Source: DASUBV01 sp036510065 (GTDB lineage Bacteria > Actinomycetota > Actinomycetes > Streptosporangiales > Streptosporangiaceae). Taken from it: a stretch of 64,000 bases of DNA. The notes under the pieces were generated by a model, which was given only the letters and a program-made list of their open reading frames with translations, had not been told where the DNA came from and did not search any database. Below, one piece after another: positions 8,183-15,627 of this stretch. Location: NCBI GenBank assembly GCA_036510065.1, contig DATCEO010000017.1, positions 1 through 64,000 of the forward strand. Direction: 5' to 3'. Both the position numbers and the translations under genes were made by a program. How positions within the stretch are numbered: position 1 is the first letter of the stretch; every line of letters starts with the position of its first letter.

Positions 8183-10231
8183 ATGCAGGTCATCGCAACC
8201 GCTGGTCACGTCGATCATGGCAAGTCAACGCTGCTGCGGGCCCTGACCGGGATGGATCCCGACCGGTGGGCCGAGGAGAAGCGCCGCGGCCTGACCATTG
8301 ACCTCGGCTTCGCCTGGCTCAAGCTGCCGTCCGGCGAGCGGATCGCCTTCGTGGACGTGCCCGGCCACGAGCGGTTCGTGCCGAACATGCTGGCCGGGGT
8401 CGGGCCGGTCCCGGCCGTGCTGTTCATGGTGGCCGCCGACGAGGGCTGGATGCCCCAGTCGGCCGAGCACCTGGCCGTGGTCGACGCGCTGGGCATCCGC
8501 AGCGGCCTGCTGGTGATCACCCGGTCCGACCTGGCCGATCCGGGCCCGGCACTGGACCAGGCCCTGGCGCAGATCAGCCGCAGCAGCCTGGGCACGGTGC
8601 CGGCGGTTGCGGTCAGCGCCGTGACCGGAGCCGGCTTGCCGGAGCTGGTCTGCGAGCTCGACAAGCTGACGCAGAGCCTGCCAGTGCCCGATCCGGGCGG
8701 CCCGGTGCGGCTGTGGGTGGACCGGGCCTTCAGCATGACCGGCAGCGGCACGGTCGTGACGGGCACCCTGCCGGCCGGCACCGTGCACCGCGGTGACGAG
8801 CTGGTGGTCACGCCGTCCATCCGCCCGGTCCGGGTCCGCGACATCCAGACCCTGGGGGAGAGCGCCCCGCAGGCCACCGGAGTGGCGAGGGTGGCCCTCA
8901 ACCTGCGCGGCGTCACCAAGGACAGCCTGACCCGGGGCATGGCCATCGTGCAGGCCGGCCGCTGGACGACCACCGATGTCATCGACGTTCGCATCCGCGG
9001 TGCCCGGCTGCCCGAGAGCCCAGCCGCCGGGACGGATGCGGCCGCCCAGCCGGCCCCGGCACCGGGGCCCCAGGCCGAGGCCGGGCTTGCGACGCGGCTG
9101 CCGCGCACGCTGACGCTGCACATCGGATCGGCCCGGACGGTGGCCCGGGTCCGGCCGCTGTCGGGCGATCTCGTCCGGCTGAGCCTGCGCGATCCGCTGC
9201 CGCTGCATGTCGGCGACCGGGTCCTGCTCCGGGATCCGGGCGCGGCCCGGATGTCGCGGCGCCCCGGCCGCGGGCTGGAGAGCGAGCCGGTTGGCGAGCT
9301 GGACGGTGGGCCGGGCGACGCGCGGGGCCCGGCGCGGGTTCCGGCCATCGCCAGCCCGGCCGTGCTCGCCGGGCGGCCCCGGGCCGAGGGCCCGGCGCAG
9401 GCACCCGGCGCCGGCGGCCCCGGAGAGCACGACGGCTGGCCTGGCGTCGTCGGGGCCGTCGTGCTCGACGTGTCGCCGCCGCCGCTGACCCGCCGCGGTG
9501 CCGCCGGCGCCGCGGCCCGCGAGCTGGCGGACTGGCCCGACCAGCCGGGTGCCACCGAACTGCTCCGCCGGCACGGGATGCTCCGCGCCAGCGCCCTGCT
9601 CGCGATGGGCGTGCGGGAGCATCCGGAACCAGTGACCGGCGAGTGGCTGGTCGATCCGGCCCACTGGGCGGCCCTGGCCGCCGAACTCGGCGAGGTGCTG
9701 GCCGCGCACGCCGCGCGGGAGCCGCTCGCGCCGGGGCTGCCGCTGGAGGCGGCCCGGGCGGCGCTCGGCCTGCCGGATCGCCGCCTGGTCAGTGCCCTGG
9801 CCCGGCCGCCGTTCCGGGTCTCCGGCGGGCTCGTCCAGCTCGTGCCGGCCGCGGACGGCCCAGCCTCCGCCGGGCTGCCGGAATCGGTGCTGGCGGCCGT
9901 CCGGATCCTGCGGGCCGACCTGGCCCAGGCCCCGTTCGCGGCTCCGGACGCGGAACGGCTGCGCAAGCTCGGCCTGGACGTCCGGGCGATCGCCGCGGCG
10001 GCCCGGGCCGGGCTGCTGCTGCGGATCAGCGACCAGATCGTGCTCGCCCCCGGGGCCGACCAGGCGGCGGCCGAGGTGCTCGCGACGTTGCCGCAGCCGT
10101 TTACCGCGGCGGACGCGCGGCAGGCCCTCGGGACGACGCGGCGGACCGCCATCCCGCTCCTGGAGTACCTGGACCGGGCAGGCATCACCCAGCGGCTGCC
10201 CGATGACCGGCGGCAGCTCCGGACGGGCTGA
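8183..10231 (+). CDS. selB: SelB, selenocysteine-specific elongation factor
   Basis: A GTPase that carries Sec-tRNA(Sec) to UGA codons followed by a SECIS element. G1 (GHVDHGKST, from residue 8) and G3 (DVPGHE) are clear. The position of the usual G4 NKxD reads TRSDL. EF-Tu-like domains II-III are followed by C-terminal winged helices that bind the mRNA hairpin. At 682 residues it is longer than many bacterial SelBs. The extra length lies in two Ala/Pro/Gly-rich stretches, at about residues 275-305 and 355-430. It is the distal gene of the selA-selB pair. Confidence 0.96.
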   Translation: MQVIATAGHVDHGKSTLLRALTGMDPDRWAEEKRRGLTIDLGFAWLKLPSGERIAFVDVPGHERFVPNMLAGVGPVPAVLFMVAADEGWMPQSAEHLAVVDALGIRSGLLVITRSDLADPGPALDQALAQISRSSLGTVPAVAVSAVTGAGLPELVCELDKLTQSLPVPDPGGPVRLWVDRAFSMTGSGTVVTGTLPAGTVHRGDELVVTPSIRPVRVRDIQTLGESAPQATGVARVALNLRGVTKDSLTRGMAIVQAGRWTTTDVIDVRIRGARLPESPAAGTDAAAQPAPAPGPQAEAGLATRLPRTLTLHIGSARTVARVRPLSGDLVRLSLRDPLPLHVGDRVLLRDPGAARMSRRPGRGLESEPVGELDGGPGDARGPARVPAIASPAVLAGRPRAEGPAQAPGAGGPGEHDGWPGVVGAVVLDVSPPPLTRRGAAGAAARELADWPDQPGATELLRRHGMLRASALLAMGVREHPEPVTGEWLVDPAHWAALAAELGEVLAAHAAREPLAPGLPLEAARAALGLPDRRLVSALARPPFRVSGGLVQLVPAADGPASAGLPESVLAAVRILRADLAQAPFAAPDAERLRKLGLDVRAIAAAARAGLLLRISDQIVLAPGADQAAAEVLATLPQPFTAADARQALGTTRRTAIPLLEYLDRAGITQRLPDDRRQLRTG

Positions 10232-10263
10232 GCCGGGACGCTGAAGCGCCGTCCGGGTCGCGG

Positions 10264-11406
10264 CTAGCTGGCCCGGCTGGCGAACCTCGAAGCCGACCAG
10301 GTAGCCGGCTCGGCGGGCTGCTCGCCGTTGTAGATCCACCGGGCCAGCACTGATGCGGTCGCCGGCGCGTTCAGGATTCCGGTGCGGAAATGGCCCGACG
10401 TCAGCCAGGCGTTAGCTAGGCCCGGCACCCGGTCGATCACCGGCCGCCGGTCCGGGTGCCGCGGCCGGAAACAGCACCACTGGTAGGCCACCCCGAGGCC
10501 GCTCAGTTCGGGCAGCGCGGCAGCCAGGCTGGCCATGATGCCCTCGATTACCTCCGGCTGCACGGCCGGGCTCTCGTCGCCGACGTCGAACGTGCCGCCG
10601 GCCAGCAGCCGCCCGTCCTCAATCTGGGTGGCGACGGGCGCCACGATGCCCGGCAGCCGCAGGGGAGTGGGCTCGGTGACCAGCAGATGGCCCTTGACCC
10701 GGTCGGACGGGATGCTGAGCGGCAGTCCGTCGAGCACCGGCGGGCGGCCGGTCGCGAACACCACGGTGCCCGGGCTGACCTCGCCCGCCGACGTGCTGAC
10801 CGCCGTGATCCGGCCGCCCCGGATGGTCACGCCGGTGGCTGCGACACCCGTCGCCACGGCCGGCAGGTCAGCGGCGATCCGCACCAGCGCCCGCAGCGGG
10901 TTCAGCCGGCCCTGCCGGTGGATCAGCGCGCCCTCCATCGGCCGGGCCAGGCCGGGCAGCAGTTCGTCGACGCGGCCGGGGTTGAGCCATTCGACCGCCC
11001 GCGGCTGATGCGCGGCGAAACCGCTGTCGTGCGGGGCCAGCCCGAGCCAGTCCACCTCAACGAGGCCGACGCCGCCCGGCAGGGCCCGCTCGAGGTCCCG
11101 CCAGCGCTCGAGGCTGGCGCGCTCCAGGTCGACGAACGGCTCGGGGTCGCTCCACTGGTGCGGCTCGGGGATCAGCAGGCCGGTCGCGCCGCCCGTCGCG
11201 CCGGCGCCGAGTCGGCCGGTATCGATGAGCAGGACGGAGCCGATGCCGATCTCCCGGCAGGCCGCGGCGGTGGCGACGCCCATGATCCCGCCCCCGACCA
11301 CCAGCACGTCCGGCCGGGAGCCCGCCACGTGGGCGTCATCCCGGCCCAGGGCCGCGCGTTCGGTGGCAGTGAGCTGGTAGCGCCAGATGGCGCTCTGCAC
11401 TGTCAT
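10264..11406 (-). CDS. FAD-dependent oxidoreductase (DAO family, glycine-oxidase-like)
   Basis: 380 residues with an N-terminal FAD-binding Rossmann motif VLVVGGGIMGVATAAA and the DAO family C-terminal region GHFRTGILNAPATASVLARWI, which resembles ThiO/glycine oxidase. It probably oxidises a secondary or primary amine or an amino acid; the substrate is not readable. I chose the ATG 36 nt inside the longest frame because GGGAGG stands 8 nt before it. That ribosome-binding site lies inside a perfect 20-nt palindrome. The gene is convergent with selB. Confidence 0.82.
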   Translation of the reverse strand: MTVQSAIWRYQLTATERAALGRDDAHVAGSRPDVLVVGGGIMGVATAAACREIGIGSVLLIDTGRLGAGATGGATGLLIPEPHQWSDPEPFVDLERASLERWRDLERALPGGVGLVEVDWLGLAPHDSGFAAHQPRAVEWLNPGRVDELLPGLARPMEGALIHRQGRLNPLRALVRIAADLPAVATGVAATGVTIRGGRITAVSTSAGEVSPGTVVFATGRPPVLDGLPLSIPSDRVKGHLLVTEPTPLRLPGIVAPVATQIEDGRLLAGGTFDVGDESPAVQPEVIEGIMASLAAALPELSGLGVAYQWCCFRPRHPDRRPVIDRVPGLANAWLTSGHFRTGILNAPATASVLARWIYNGEQPAEPATWSASRFASRAS

Positions 11407-11412
11407 GCCTCT

Positions 11413-11432
11413 ATCCTCCCGCGCGGGAGGAT
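11413..11432. promoter_or_regulatory. Perfect 20-nt palindrome covering an RBS
   Basis: The half-site ATCCTCCCGC is followed directly by its exact complement GCGGGAGGAT. The GGGAGG arm on the minus strand is the ribosome-binding site of the FAD oxidoreductase. It could be an operator for a dimeric repressor or an RNA hairpin that hides the ribosome-binding site. Confidence 0.6.
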
Positions 11433-11525
11433 GGGGGCACATGCCGCCCGGGCGCTTATCCGGGGCAATGCTTCGGTAACTGCCCGTTACGTGACCCGAA
11501 ACATTGACCTGGCAGGCTCGCTGTC

Positions 11526-12011
11526 ATGACCATGCCCCTGGACCGGCCATCCGCCTGCCGGATCGCGATGATCGCGCATGACAACAAGAAGGCTGACCTG
11601 ACTGAATGGGCCCGCTACAACCTGGCTATCCTGGCCCGCCATGACCTGTGCGCCACGGGCACCACCGGGCGCTTGCTGCAGGCCGAGCTGGGCCTGCCGG
11701 TGACCTGCATGCGCAGCGGGCCGCTGGGCGGCGACCAGCAGATCGGCGCCAGGATCGCTGAAGGCCAGATCGACCTGCTCATCTTCTTCTGGGATCCGCT
11801 GGAGCCGCAGCCACACGACCCGGACGTCAAGGCGCTGCTGCGGCTCGCGGTGGCCTGGAATATCCCGGTTGCGTGCAACCGGGCCAGCGCGGACTTCCTG
11901 ATCTCCTCGCCGCTGCTGGGCCACGCGTACGACCGCATCCAGCCCGATTTCGCCGACTACAGCCGCCGCGGCTGGTCCGCGCTGGCCACGACCGCGGACC
12001 AGGTGGCCTGA
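11526..12011 (+). CDS. mgsA: Methylglyoxal synthase
   Basis: Converts dihydroxyacetone phosphate to methylglyoxal and phosphate, a bypass of lower glycolysis. The 161-residue protein matches the family across its length: IAMIAHDNKK at the N-terminus, ATGTTGRLL for phosphate binding, GPLGGDQQIGA with the catalytic Asp, and IFFWDPLEPQPHDPDVKALLR. No glyoxalase gene is adjacent. A weak CAGGCT box lies 7 nt before the ATG and there is no ribosome-binding site, so the transcript may be leaderless. Confidence 0.93.
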   Translation: MTMPLDRPSACRIAMIAHDNKKADLTEWARYNLAILARHDLCATGTTGRLLQAELGLPVTCMRSGPLGGDQQIGARIAEGQIDLLIFFWDPLEPQPHDPDVKALLRLAVAWNIPVACNRASADFLISSPLLGHAYDRIQPDFADYSRRGWSALATTADQVA

Positions 12012-12120
12012 GGCCGCCGCTCACCTCCCGCGCCACCGCGCCAACCCCGCGCGGCCACCCGCGCTTCCGCTTCCCGGCGCTCCGCGCCGCCGCTGCCGAG
12101 GTCGGCTTTGCTCTCCGCAC

Positions 12121-12170
12121 TAGTCTGGTGTGGTTGGTGATGGCGGATATGCCTCATCGCCGGGAGGAGG
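12121..12170 (+). promoter_or_regulatory. moaA leader: -10-like box, small hairpin and RBS
   Basis: A TAGTCT -10-like box is followed by a short inverted repeat, GGTGATG (12136-12142) with CATCGCC (12155-12161). The ribosome-binding site GGGAGGAGG follows, 6 nt before the TTG start of moaA. The hairpin stands directly before the ribosome-binding site and could modulate translation. It is too small to be the known Moco riboswitch. Confidence 0.3.
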
Positions 12171-12176
12171 AGCGCC

Positions 12177-13166
12177 TTGCTGAACGACGCGTTCGGCCGC
12201 ACGGCCACGGACCTCCGGGTGTCGCTGACAGACCGGTGCAACCTGCGATGCAGCTACTGCATGCCTGCCGAGGGACTGGACTGGCTGCCCAAGCCGGAGG
12301 TGCTCACCGACGATGAGCTCCTGAGGCTGATCGGGATCGCGGTCACCCGGCTGGGGGTCAGGGAGGTGCGCTTCACCGGTGGCGAGCCCCTGCTGCGGCG
12401 GGGACTGCCCGACATCGTGGCGCGCGCGGCCGCGCTGTCACCGCGGCCCGACCTGTCGCTGACCACCAACGGGATCGGGCTGGCCCGGCTCGCGCGGCCG
12501 CTGCGGGCGGCCGGCCTGGACCGGGTGAACGTGTCCCTGGACACCCTGGCGGCGGAGACGTTCGTGCGGCTGGCCCGGCGGGACCGGCTCAGCGACGTGC
12601 TGGCCGGCCTGGCCGCTTCAACTGACGCCGGGCTGGCGCCGGTCAAGGTTAACGCGGTGCTCATGCGAGGGATCAACGATCACGAGGCCGCGGGCCTGCT
12701 GCGGTTCTGCCTGGATCACGGGTACCAGCTGCGGTTCATCGAGCAGATGCCGCTGGACGCCCAGCACGGCTGGAGCCGGGCCGAGATGGTGACCGCAGAC
12801 GAGATCATGGCCAGCCTGAGTGACGAGTTCGTCCTGAAGCCGGACGACTCGGTGCAGCGCGGGTCCGCGCCCGCCGAGGTGTTCCTGGTCGACGGCGGCC
12901 CCGGTCGGGTGGGCATCATCGGCTCGGTGACCAGGCCGTTTTGCGGCGCCTGTGACCGCGTCCGGCTGACGGCTGACGGGCAGGTTCGCAACTGCCTGTT
13001 TGCCCGGCAGGAAAGTGACCTGCGCGGTCAGCTGCGAGCGGGCGCGTCAGACGAGGAGCTCGCGGACAGCTGGCGGCGGGCCGTGGCGGCCAAGCTTCCC
13101 GGCCACGGCATCAACGACCCCGGATTCCTGCAGCCGGCCCGGCCCATGTCCGCCATCGGCGGCTGA
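12177..13166 (+). CDS. moaA: MoaA, GTP 3',8-cyclase
   Basis: A radical-SAM enzyme for the first step of molybdenum-cofactor synthesis, turning GTP into 3',8-cyclo-GTP for MoaC. The 329-residue protein has the N-terminal CxxxCxxC cluster (Cys21, Cys25, Cys28), the FTGGEPLLR SAM motif, the C-terminal CGAC-x13-C cluster and the obligatory Gly-Gly end (SAIGG). The start is TTG with a strong GGAGGAGG site 6 nt upstream. Its stop codon sits in the loop of a strong hairpin shared with the next gene. It fits the Mo-formate-dehydrogenase theme of this end. Confidence 0.96.
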   Translation: MLNDAFGRTATDLRVSLTDRCNLRCSYCMPAEGLDWLPKPEVLTDDELLRLIGIAVTRLGVREVRFTGGEPLLRRGLPDIVARAAALSPRPDLSLTTNGIGLARLARPLRAAGLDRVNVSLDTLAAETFVRLARRDRLSDVLAGLAASTDAGLAPVKVNAVLMRGINDHEAAGLLRFCLDHGYQLRFIEQMPLDAQHGWSRAEMVTADEIMASLSDEFVLKPDDSVQRGSAPAEVFLVDGGPGRVGIIGSVTRPFCGACDRVRLTADGQVRNCLFARQESDLRGQLRAGASDEELADSWRRAVAAKLPGHGINDPGFLQPARPMSAIGG

Positions 13167-13180
13167 GCCGCCGATGGCGG
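13150..13180. promoter_or_regulatory. Perfect 14-bp hairpin spanning moaA stop and mobA start
   Basis: A 14-nt arm, the three-base loop TGA (the moaA stop codon), and the exact complementary arm, which contains the ATG of the next gene. A transcript would fold into a very stable stem that buries that start codon until ribosomes finishing moaA open it. This suggests strict translational coupling or attenuation. No T-tract follows, so an intrinsic terminator is less likely. Confidence 0.7.
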
Positions 13181-13869
13181 GAGCGCCGCCTGGAGGAGCC
13201 GGGGACGGGCGGCCCGATTTCGATGCCGTGATCCTGGCCGGCGGCCGGGGCACGAGGCTCGGCGGCGCCGACAAGCCCGGCCTGACGGTCGGCTCCTCGA
13301 CGATGGCCGCCAGCGTGGCTTCCGCTGCCGTGGCCGCCGGCGCGGGCCGGGTCGTCCTGGTGGGGCCGCCCCGGGCCGACCTGGCGCTGATCTGCGCGCC
13401 GCTACCGGGCGGCCTGACCGTCGTCCGGGAGGAGCCGCCCGGCGCGGGACCCGTCCCGGCGCTGCGGGCCGGCCTGACCCGGGTGCGCGCGCCCTGGGTA
13501 GCACTGCTCGCCGCGGACCTCCCGTTCCTGCACGGGGCGGACATCAGCAGCCTGCTCGCCGCCGCGACCCGGGGCACGCTGGCCGGCGTGGTCATGGCGG
13601 ACGCCGAGGGCGCCCCCCAGTGGCTGGCGGGGTGCTGGCAGACCGCCAGCCTGCGAGCGGCGCTGCTGGAGTACCGCGGCAGCTCGCTGCGCGGCCTGCT
13701 CGGCCCGCTGCGGCCCGCGCTGATCGGGCTGGCGGCCATGCCGTCACGCGAGCCGCCACCCTGGCTGGACTGTGACACGCCCGCTGAGCTGGCCGCCGCG
13801 CGCCTCTGGCGGGCCGGCCAGGCCCGCGACCCGGAACCCGGCCAGGCCTGGGCGCCAGACCCCAGCTAG
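13174..13869 (+). CDS. MobA-like molybdenum cofactor guanylyltransferase
   Basis: 231 residues. The nucleotidyltransferase signature ILAGGRGTRLGGADKPGL is near the N-terminus, followed by GPVPALRAGL and LAADLPFL, where the Asp binds metal. This fits MobA, which adds GMP to molybdopterin to make MGD. Only 7 nt separate it from moaA. The start has no free ribosome-binding site because the ATG is inside the intercistronic hairpin, so coupling to moaA is likely. Specificity for GMP rather than another nucleotide is inferred from context. Confidence 0.85.
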   Translation: MAGAPPGGAGDGRPDFDAVILAGGRGTRLGGADKPGLTVGSSTMAASVASAAVAAGAGRVVLVGPPRADLALICAPLPGGLTVVREEPPGAGPVPALRAGLTRVRAPWVALLAADLPFLHGADISSLLAAATRGTLAGVVMADAEGAPQWLAGCWQTASLRAALLEYRGSSLRGLLGPLRPALIGLAAMPSREPPPWLDCDTPAELAAARLWRAGQARDPEPGQAWAPDPS

Positions 13870-13899
13870 ACCCGTGAGCCAGACCCAGGAGGCAGACCA

Positions 13900-14139
13900 G
13901 TGACGACGCTTGACCGCTGGACCGAGGCAGCGTGCGCAGAGCTGGGCGTCGACCCGGCCGAGGTGTCCGCCCGGACCGTACTCGACCTGGCCCGCGATGC
14001 GGCGCATCAGGTCGAGCGGCCCGCCGCGCCGCTGACGGCGTTCATCCTCGGGCTCGCGGTGGGCCACGGTCAGCCGCTGGACGAGGCGGCCCGCCGGCTG
14101 ACCGATCTCACTGCTCGCTGGGAGGCCCCGGAGAGCTGA
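13900..14139 (+). CDS. DUF6457 small protein
   Basis: A 79-residue, mostly helical protein of a family often found next to actinobacterial mobA-like genes. GTG start with AGGAGG 7 nt upstream, 30 nt after the MobA-like gene, so probably in the moaA operon. Function unknown. Position suggests an accessory role in molybdenum-cofactor maturation. Confidence 0.75.
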   Translation: MTTLDRWTEAACAELGVDPAEVSARTVLDLARDAAHQVERPAAPLTAFILGLAVGHGQPLDEAARRLTDLTARWEAPES

Positions 14140-14224
14140 GTCCCGCGCGGAAGCTGGGTGCCCGAAGCTGGCCGCCGACGCCCGGCGCCGACATTAGCGG
14201 CGGGGTTGCCGCGAGAATTCTGGC

Positions 14225-14232
14225 GATATATC
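14225..14232. promoter_or_regulatory. GATATATC palindrome upstream of the PadR gene
   Basis: An eight-base perfect palindrome in GC-rich surroundings, directly followed by TTGACC, a good -35 hexamer, at 14234-14239. A matching -10 is not clear. Possible operator for the PadR protein. Confidence 0.3.
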
Positions 14233-14315
14233 TTTGACCTATCCGAGATCACCTAAGACAGTCCGGGAGCAGCCCGGCCGGAGGGCTTGGAGCGAGCAGG
14301 TCAGGAGCGCTTGTT

Positions 14316-15059
14316 ATGCGAGACGAAGGATTCTGGCCCCCCGACCGCCCCGATCTGACGCCCGGCTGGGAGCGGCGCGACGACGACGCGCACCGGCATC
14401 GCAGCGAGGACGAGGGACGGCGACCGCGGGGCGGCGGTCGCCGTGGCCACGTGCGGGGCGGCTTTCCCGGCCGGATGCCCGCGCCGCCCGGTTTCCATGG
14501 TCTGGGCCCCTGGCCCGGCGAGCCGAGAATGCGCGGGCCGCGGGCCAAGCGCGGGGACGTCCGCGCGGCGGCGCTGGCCTTGCTCGCTGAGCAGCCGATG
14601 AACGGCTACCAGATTATCCAGGAGATCGGCGAGCGCAGCGGGGGAGTCTGGCGGCCCAGCCCGGGCTCGGTCTATCCGGCCTTGCAGCAGCTTGAGGACG
14701 AGGGACTGATCAGGGCCGAGTCCGGAGACGGCGGCCGCCGCGGCTACGTGCTGACCGACGAGGGCCAGCATTACGTCGCCGCGCATCCCGACGAGCTGCG
14801 GGCGCCCTGGGATGTCGTGGCAGGCGGCGCGGGCGGCGCGGCCATCGAGATGCGGACCCTCATGGGTCAGCTCGGCATGGCGGCCTTCCAGGTGATCAGC
14901 GCCGGCACCGACGCCCAGCAGGCACAGGCGCGCAAGGTCCTGGCCGACGCCCGCAAGGCGCTCTACCGCATCCTCGCCGCCGACGATGACGGGGCCGACG
15001 ATGACGACGCGGAGGACGCCGGCGGGGCCGGCGCCGGCCCCGCCGCGGGCGGCCAGTAG
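14316..15059 (+). CDS. PadR family transcriptional regulator with low-complexity tails
   Basis: 247 residues with a central PadR winged-helix domain at about 80-150 (LALLAEQPMNGYQIIQEIGERSGGVWRPSPGSVYPALQQLEDEGLI). The first 75 residues are Arg/Gly/His-rich and the last 30 are Asp/Ala/Gly-rich (DDDGADDDDAEDAGG). AGGAG lies 8 nt before the ATG. A GATATATC palindrome about 85 nt upstream is a plausible autoregulatory site. Its target could be the ABC importer downstream, but 0.57 kb separates them. Confidence 0.85.
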   Translation: MRDEGFWPPDRPDLTPGWERRDDDAHRHRSEDEGRRPRGGGRRGHVRGGFPGRMPAPPGFHGLGPWPGEPRMRGPRAKRGDVRAAALALLAEQPMNGYQIIQEIGERSGGVWRPSPGSVYPALQQLEDEGLIRAESGDGGRRGYVLTDEGQHYVAAHPDELRAPWDVVAGGAGGAAIEMRTLMGQLGMAAFQVISAGTDAQQAQARKVLADARKALYRILAADDDGADDDDAEDAGGAGAGPAAGGQ

Positions 15060-15627
15060 CCGGGTCGGCCGGGCACGGCCAGTAACCAGCCCGGACCCTG
15101 CCGTGACGAGGACCCGCCCCGGCCATGACCCCGTGCCCGGTATTTACCCGCGCCGGCCGCCGGGCGTCCGCCGCCCGGGCTGCGGGCGGCGCAGAAGCCG
15201 TCCGCGCCGGCCGCTGGCGCTGAAGCCGTAACCACCACCCCTTTCGTGATGGCAACGTAACAGCGGCGTAATGATCAGCGGTAACGATTCGGCCTCGGGA
15301 GACATCGATAGAAAGTTGTGACATTTACTGCTGGAATCTGCGCCGACGATGAAACTACGCTCTGCGTGGACCGTAGCCAGGACAAAGATGTCGCCGGCAC
15401 GGTGGCCACGCCAAGAGCGCGGGTGGCTTTTGGCGGCGTTGAGGGGAGAGGCGGCGAGCGATGATGCAACCGGCGCCGTGGTCTCCCGTCCGCGTCGGCC
15501 CGCCTGGGCGGGGCCGCGGCGAAGCAGGCTGGCGCGGGCTGATTCGCGCATACGGATCATCGAGGCGCCTCGGCATCAGCCGGTATGGCAGTACGCGCGA
15601 GCAGGCACGCCAAGACGAAGGAGCAAC
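15060..15627. other. Non-coding spacer before the peptide ABC operon
   Basis: No supported gene. The first part is very GC-rich and holds a weak 7-bp hairpin (CCGGGCG at 15160 with CGCCCGG at 15172), a possible terminator for the PadR gene. From about 15240 to 15350 the base composition drops, which suits a promoter zone for the importer. I could not find a convincing -35/-10 pair. Confidence 0.5.

Noticed and set aside
8225..10339. Two long minus-strand frames over selB
   Set aside because: They mirror selB; composition is Arg/Ala/Ser/Pro-rich and has no homology that I recognise.
12136..12161. Moco riboswitch ahead of moaA
   Set aside because: Only one small 7-bp stem is present; the known Moco RNA motif is much larger with several helices.
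15349..15627. Longer N-terminus for the peptide-binding protein
   Set aside because: It would place 93 Arg-rich residues before a perfect lipoprotein signal peptide and its ribosome-binding site.
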